Position numbers and translations under genes: made by a program. Source: Polytrichum commune (Eukaryota > Streptophyta > Polytrichopsida > Polytrichales > Polytrichaceae). From it: a DNA stretch of 64,000 bases. Every line of letters begins with the position of its first letter. Within the stretch, counting starts at the first letter, position 1. Of the stretch, positions 57,401 through 64,000 are shown piece by piece. The stretch covers positions 2,172,001 through 2,236,000 of the forward strand of contig OX485806.1 in NCBI GenBank assembly GCA_950295325.1, read 5' to 3'. The notes beneath the pieces are model-generated. The model did no database searches. It saw nothing but the letters and a program-made list of their open reading frames with translations, and had not been told where the DNA came from.

Positions 57401-58610
57401 AGTCAAATGGAGGCGTGAGGATTCACAAACTTAACAATAATTTAGTTACAGTTTGAAACCAACCATTTTTCACCTAAGGGAATGCATGTGGTGATTTGCT
57501 TATTTTGTTTGATAGTTTTACATGAACCAAAATATTCAAAAATTTCATTGTAATTAGATGTGAAGAGTTTAAGTTACAAAAAGACTGTTGGATATGGGTC
57601 AACAACAAATTTTAAAGTATTAGTCCATTTGTGTAGGCCAAACGTATTAATTTCCATGATAATTCAGACATGATCATTGAGGTATAGTTCTATAGTTAGT
57701 TAGTTACATGGTGTAAGACTAAGTAACTTTAACCCCTAAATGCTCAAGCATTCACATTCCTTTTTCAAGCATTTCTAGCATTGCTGATTTTTTTTTGTTA
57801 TGTAGCAAACTAGATTTTGTTTTCTTGAAATCTGTAGGGATGTGAACTAGACTACCATAGAGTCTTGCTACAAAAATCTTAAGTCAATCGGACCATATTT
57901 GTTAGGTTAGATTGACATATGAACATGGCTTTCATTTAGAAGGCAGTTGGATTAATTTTTAATTTTTTTTCATTTCATGACCATTTTGGTCATGCAATTT
58001 TTTTTAAAAAGTTGTCAACTTTGCCATAATATGTTATGTGGATCATAACAAATGAACTACTTCCAATTATTTGAGATTATGTGAAGAAATTTAGATGAAG
58101 TCCATCACCTTCAAATAGTAGATACCTTTCATCCATATAGATTGCCACCTAGTGGGTCGCAAACCCCATCAGAATATTAGATGGCAATTCATGTAGGATT
58201 GCATGAGCCACTGATGGGTTTTTGCCATATCAATGTCCTGTTTTGAGACATTTCCAAGATTAAGCGAGGTTTGTGCACTAGTAGGAAGGAGGGTCACTTT
58301 GATATAAGGCCACGAAATATAAAATTTTATGTCAAAGTTTTAAACTCCGTGTAGTTTTTTATACATGTGGGGGAGTTGTATTACTTCATTGTCATGCAAG
58401 AGGTCCGTGAAGAAATGTTTTATCTTTGTTTGGTTTTATAAATCTTCTAGATCTAGATCTAGGTGTGAGTCACATTTTTTTCACATTTGGTTTCTAAATA
58501 TTAAATAATAGTGGACCTATCAAATACATATCATTTTTAATAAGATATATATATAAATACAAAATTAAACTAAATTACCTCTAGAAGTTATTACCAAAAT
58601 TTACCCATAA
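54441..58610. other. Intergenic stretch
   Basis: No supported gene. Frames at 55.4-57.3 kb are short and lack recognisable motifs; one (57014-57325) is Leu/Pro/Ser-rich. A dispersed-repeat fragment occurs at 54860-54970 (related to 46770-46870). Confidence 0.5.
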
Positions 58611-58869
58611 TATCACTATATTCGTTAATTGGAGACTTTTTCATGATTTGGAGACTAATCAAGGACTTCAAATATGATATCATGTTTAGTGCATGTTTTG
58701 ATTATGATATAGAAACTTATTATATTTAGAAATACATATACTCCTCATGCATGAATATGTAGAAAGTTCAATACCAATGTTCCCCATGTTCACAATATTG
58801 CATCCCAAACTATGAGTAAAGTTTATTTTGAGACTTTCCAAAGTCTCCAATTAACGAATATAGTGATTA
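58611..58869. mobile_element. Fold-back element with ~29-bp inverted ends
   Basis: TATCACTATATTCGTTAATT and following GGAGACTTT (58611-58639) are matched by their complement at 58840-58869. About 259 bp in total; no coding signal. Probable MITE. Confidence 0.6.
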
Positions 58870-60050
58870 ATCAATATTTACCACCATGATAAAAATCTAC
58901 ACCTGCTAAAACTACGACATGATTCTAACATTCTGTCTGTTAGAAAATAAGACTGATTCAAGATGACACCATCTCCACAGTGACTGCAACCTCCACGACA
59001 TGTGTACTAGTCACATAAAAGTGTCATTTTATTGTTCTTTTGGTGTGAGAAAGGAGCGCGTTTCCAACTAGTGGTGGTACCCTTGCTGGGTTAAGTCAAT
59101 GTCTAGACAATTGATATTGAGATTAAAAATGTCCAAGATGAGACATTTCGGAAAAGTCAGGGGGACAAGCTGCCCCCAAGATAATGCAGTGTCAAAACTG
59201 ACATATTTGTTCGGCGATTTTTAAGAGGTACTGAAACTGGGCCAAGGTGGTTCACTTTCTGCTTAGATCACAGAATAGTTCCGTATCATAACTAACTTCC
59301 AGGAGTGAAAATCTACAAAGTTACAGGTGCTAAGGATGCTAGGGGCCACTTGCGTTTCACTCTCTCGCCCAAGGCCAAGACATTTGCCACTCATCCACAC
59401 ACAAATGAGCCAATATCAGTCATACATCTGCCCATATACATCGTGCAATCGTCGTGATTTGTGACAAAGAAGTGGTGCCAATTTCGGTGGCTCTGATTAA
59501 TGAACTTTATTTCTCAAACCCAACTCACAGAGTAGTACACAGTTTCTACTAAAGCCAAAGGCTCAATGTATGTCACCGACTTTAATTAACGAATACGTGG
59601 TCCTGGTAGGTGGAATGGTTCTCATATTCAACTCCGAGCAGGACTCTTTCGGGCTCCTGGATACACTTACACTTCAACTTCAACTCATTTCTTTGTCATT
59701 GTTAAAGTCAAAATTCTCCCATCCATGCGACGATGATCTGTAGAGCATGCACTGCATGCACTGCAGTCTTCCGTCAAGGCCTTCTTCGAGACTTCCGGCA
59801 GCGTTTCTCCCCACTCCCGCTTCCTTTCTGCAATGCACAATAATTCAGCTCTTTCAGATATCTACGCATAAATTAAAATACTACATGAACCGCAAGAAGT
59901 GATCAACTTCGAAGCCCAAATATGGTCTACCAAAGGTCTAGCACTAAGCATCTCCTACTGCAAATATAACCTCCAATGCTCGTCTGCAGAAACGATGCTG
60001 CAACTATCTGATCACTCACTGTGGACCACTCATACTGCTGGGGCTTAACC
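58870..60050. other. Intergenic stretch
   Basis: Mixed-composition DNA without a supported gene. The minus-strand frame at 60169-59927 overlaps the better candidate exon below in another frame and is not called. Confidence 0.5.
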
Positions 60051-60540
60051 TTAACGAAGGAGCACCAATGGTATAAATCTTGAGGACGCTTCGATATCCA
60101 CGCCCTCTGTATCTTCAGCGTTGGCATTGTCGGTTTTGTCGTCTGCAGACCCCGAAGCCTCGGCGTCATCGTTCACTGAATCCGCCTGTGCCCTCTTTCG
60201 CATATCTGCCACAAGGAAGTGATAACCTTCCCACTTCCCCAGCTCGGTTTCTTCTGCCGTTGGGTCTCTGCCGAGATCTGCACACTGACAATCCAAAATC
60301 GGATGTAAAGCTTCCGTATATATCATGACCACATACTAAATTTTACATGCTAACAACTTACCTCAACAGCCACAAACCCAATCCAAGCGAAGATAAGGAG
60401 ACAACAGTACGTATGTCTTCTGCCACTTCTGAGCAACATGAAGCACCTCACATCAATCTGTTCAATTTTGTTATTCTCATTGGCCTTTTCAACATATGCT
60501 TCAAACGCATAGAGATCCACGCGGCCAGTAGCACATAACC
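60051..60540 (-). CDS. Two possible exons of an unrecognised gene (partial)
   Basis: Minus strand. Exon from at least 60540 to 60361 encodes VDLYAFEAYVEKANENNK then HTYCCLLIFAWIGFVAVE (one hydrophobic stretch) and ends at a strong donor, GAG/gtaagttg. The next exon starts after ttggattgtcag at about 60289 with CADLGRDPTAEETELGKWEG, then an acidic Ala/Asp/Asn-rich part (DDAEASGSADDKTDNANAED) and a stop at 60051. The splice borders and composition look real, but no start or further exons could be placed upstream, where repeats take over. It may be the 3' end of a gene or a captured fragment. Function unknown. Confidence 0.35.
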
Positions 60541-63500
60541 AATGTTGTGAGTACAGTCTTGGTCATTGACAGCATAACCACATAACCTATGTAGTGGGTA
60601 TGGTCTTGGTCACTGACAGGATAGCTCACAAATTATCTGTGGAAAGCTGCAACGCCTCCCCTTCCAAACTTTAGTTGTCTCCTCCGGGCATGTGCTTAGG
60701 ATCTCTCTCTGCAACCACATGATTAGGACTAAACGGAGGCCGTAGGCACCGTCCTCAAAAGTATTGGAGCTCATATGAATACCTTATTCTTTATCAAAGT
60801 GAATACTCTTGTGTCATTCAATGGTCATATAGATCCTCCCAATCATGTTGACATATGACGTTAGAATGGTTATCAAATTTTGAGCACATTATCTAGACTC
60901 CATTCTCTTTTAGACACTTTGACTTTTTGGTATTTATTCTTGAAGCTTCATTCAACCATATACCACTTAAATACATGTATTCAATTAAGATCAATAAATA
61001 AATAGGCACGTCTACCTGAGTAAGGAGTCTTTCAATATTTTTACTCTCAAATAAAAAGCAAACCTACCGTCAAAATACCAACAATTTATGCAAAATGTGT
61101 ACCACCTATGGGTGCAAGCATGGTAAAGTGGACCAAAAGAGTGCTCCGGTATACTAAAACCATTTTTTTTTTTGGTCAAAGGCCTAAAAGTAATAGCAAC
61201 GCGTTGTTTAAATTGAATTTCTTTTTATGATGACCTTTATTGTTGTGTTGAATATTCAAATGTAGAAAATCAAGTTAAGATCTTCAATACCTATCATTAA
61301 AAGCGATGCTCAAAAGCAAATGGTTGAGTCTCGTTTTGGAAGTAGATTTCATGACTTTAACTATTTTGAAGTTGGAATTTCTTTCATGTTCCTTGGATTC
61401 ATTATGTACTTGAGGACATCATCACAAATCTTTGTGGTCAACGATCAATTTAATGTAATTTATTGTACTCCAAACAAATTTTAGGTTGTCACTTGTTCAA
61501 TATCCCCTACTTGCATACCACTTGCACTGTCTTCTAAAATACGTAGACTTTTCTTGGAATTTGTTTTACCATTGTAATTTGATTGACTTTGTAGATCCGT
61601 ATGTATTTTAAATGTCTATAATTGTTTTCCCCTACAATTCAAAGTTAGTGCATAGTATTGAATCACTTTCATTGAACACTACGCAGGGATCAAGAGTTGT
61701 CCAATTTACCATGCTTGCACCCCTAGCCAAAACATACATTATATTCAATTTATAGGTGTCTCCGATCTCTTAGCAGATAAATCATGTTGTCTTGGGAGTT
61801 GGACTTGTATTTGGAACCAATGGTAGACTAATATAGTCTTATCTGTTTGTGGATAATATTTGTTGTTTCTAGCCCATTCAAGCATACATAATATGTAAGA
61901 ACCTCCATATCTAGGTAAAATTGTCCTAGTATCAATGCAATTTAGAATGATAATGATCCAATTAATAACACAGGTATGCAAAGATTTTCTCACCTAATAT
62001 TTGAGTTGTATTACGGTTTTGATACCATGGGTAGGTTCTTTGATACCACTATTGAATTTGTTGATTATTGTTACCATGCATTGACTTGCCTACATATCAG
62101 TCCAATATTGGTCAAGACCTCACAACTCCAAACCAAGGCACCAATTCACGGACTACACAACCTAATATGTCATTTCACAGGCAATCATAAACTTAATTTA
62201 GGCATCCCCAAAAGAAATATGGGCAATGGCCTTGAAAACTTGGTCATAGGGGTGTATGGGGCCTTTAGGGCATCATCACAAAATTTTGTAGAAAACCATC
62301 AATTTAATGTAATTTTATTGTTTTGTGAAAAAAATTTAAACAATGACTTGTTCAATATCACCCACTTGCACACCACTTCCACCGTCTTTTAAAATATGTA
62401 GATTTTTCTTAGAATTATTTTTGCGTTAAAACGTTTCTTAGAAAATTGTATACATTTGCATCGATTCAAAAAGATATAGCATTGTGTAACTCCAAATAGT
62501 CAATGACACTAAATAAAACATTTAGTGTAATGTCAGGTCGATGCTCCCAGTTGATCAGATGTAAAGAAAGTGTGCATTCCACTTGCATTATGTAGCTCTC
62601 TTTCTGGGTGGAAGATTGGAATTTTGTAGGCGCCCTTCTGGTGTCCTTGCTGGAATAATGTAGTTGCCACGTAAGATTCAAGCAGTTTAAGCTAATGTAG
62701 GAATGACATGTGGTACAATGTGGATGGTTAAATTTTTGTAGGAATACCTAAGAGTCCTCTATGGTGTTGGTGGGACGGTTTGATATACTGGAATGGAGAA
62801 AGGGTCAGGCTCAAATATACTGGTGCTGGAATGTAGATTCCACTTGACATTCAATTGGGTCTCAGCCAATGTAAGACTGACATGTTGCAGAACGTAAGGG
62901 TAAAATTTATTAATCTTTTGTTGGAGTAGAGAGCCCTCCTTGGTTATTGGTGAGGTTCAAGACTGGAATAGAGTGAAATGGGTCAGGTTTGACATCGACA
63001 AGGTAGACTCACAGATGTGGCATGCATTCATGTTATGAGCAACGTAGCTAATTACTCCACTCAAGAGTCCAGATATATATGTTTGGGATCGTTACTATGC
63101 TAAACCTGAAATCCAGGCTTCGTGGTCGTGGGCAAGATGGGCAGCATGGCAATATATATTCCCGAATCTTGTCACCTAGTTTAAGTTCTCGCACACCCCT
63201 TCACTCCTATAGCCATTTCCAAGAAGTATTCAACGAATCACCTTTGAGAAGCACTTACCTTGAATATATGGACATTTGGAATTATGAAATTCAAAAATGT
63301 TTTGTTGTCTACAGGTCATAATCTTAGTAATCACAATCTCACATGCTTCGCTCCTTCGTTTTCAAGAGGATACAATCAGTTCATGAAAAGCACTTTGAGA
63401 ACCATTCAATGACTCATCTCCCCGAAGCCTTTTCAAACCCATACCTTGAATATGTGTACATCTGGAAAATGGAGTGCGAAGATATGTTATTATCAATAGG

Positions 63501-64000
63501 TCACAATCTTACACGCTTCATTCCTCCAATTTCGAGAAGCGTACATTCAGTTGAAAGCATTTTGGGTAGCATATCCAAACTTCTCCCTTGAAAACATCAA
63601 CATTTGGGAGATGGAGAATATGTTGAATTATCAAAAGGTCCCAACTTCAATAATTTTGGAGACCATCAAAAATTTGTGACATTTTTCAACTCATGTGTTG
63701 TGCATAGAAACCAGTGGCTTTGGATTCAAAGAGATTTGTAGGCAATGGGACAACACTACAATCAATGTTACCCACGTCTGGATCTGTGTCTGTAGAAATC
63801 TATTCGTGGTTTATTGTTACCTAGAACCAAACAAACTCACATATCATGCACATTTCATGTGACTAAACTCCTACTCACTTTCTTTATTGCAGAAGATCAC
63901 ATTTCACACAAGAGTCCTAACAAGAGTCCTCACAACAGTAACTTACTTCACAGAGCGACCAACCCTAAGTACCGTAAGAGAGATGCCTACTTCCTAAATG
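60541..64000. other. Intergenic stretch with diverged tandem repeats
   Basis: Contains a ~200-bp repeat pair at about 62620-62960 and a ~150-180-bp repeat at about 63230-63640 (sharing ACCTTGAATATATGG and GGTCATAATCTTA-like blocks). A short duplication at 60541-60625 (TGGTCTTGGTCACTGACAG variants) adjoins the possible exon. No gene supported to the window end. Confidence 0.5.

Noticed and set aside
1-64000. CRISPR arrays, bacterial operons or tRNA/rRNA genes
   Set aside because: No regular spacer-repeat arrays and no complete tRNA or rRNA folds; B-box strings at 44561-44752 and near 35760 are repeat-derived.

Overview
The window is nuclear DNA of a eukaryote, most likely a land plant or close streptophyte relative. 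Evidence: spliceosomal GT-AG introns, a Dof-type zinc-finger gene, a 5-formyltetrahydrofolate cyclo-ligase (5-FCL) gene, and TIR, SINE and LTR repeats of plant type. It is AT-rich and gene-poor. A non-seed plant or gymnosperm seems plausible, but this is a guess.

Layout: 1-3068 is repeat-rich intergenic DNA (a 348-bp duplication, a PIF/Harbinger-like MITE, a GC-rich fold-back). 3069-15992 is one 12.9-kb non-LTR retrotransposon on the minus strand, bounded by a 12-bp target-site duplication. ORF1 (RRM-like plus coiled coil) is intact. ORF2 (about 9.7 kb) reads, in order: His/Pro/Lys-rich tandem repeats, a 2A-like ribosome-skipping motif, an apurinic endonuclease (APE), reverse transcriptase, an unassigned domain, RNase H, a CCHC zinc motif and a restriction-like endonuclease (RLE). 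That is the dual-endonuclease plan known from Dualen/RandI elements. ORF2 carries seven in-frame stops and three frameshifts, so this copy is decayed. This element is the main discovery in the window.

15993-29000 holds three solo-LTR-like repeats, a SINE, another MITE, an intronless 308-aa gene with two Dof-like zinc fingers (20734-21660), and a tandem array of about 165-bp units just upstream of the next gene. 29076-34967 (+) is an 11-exon RBR E3 ubiquitin ligase of the RNF216/TRIAD3 type, predicted 475 aa. 38834-36597 (-) is a 7-exon 5-FCL gene, predicted 257 aa, convergent with the RBR gene.

38.8-48.3 kb is intergenic with nested MITEs and a SINE with target-site duplications. 50138-51697 (+) encodes a 519-aa disordered Gly/Arg/Tyr/Pro-rich repeat protein, probably with a 5'UTR intron, and a duplicated segment follows it. 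52.3-64 kb is mostly non-coding with fold-back elements, a 45-bp retroposed remnant, and two possible exons of an unrecognised minus-strand gene (60540-60051).

No operon-like cooperation exists between the host genes. The RBR ligase (ubiquitin transfer), 5-FCL (folate one-carbon metabolism), the Dof-like factor (DNA binding) and the disordered protein look functionally independent. Exon joins, element borders and domain calls were made by eye; no database search was run.
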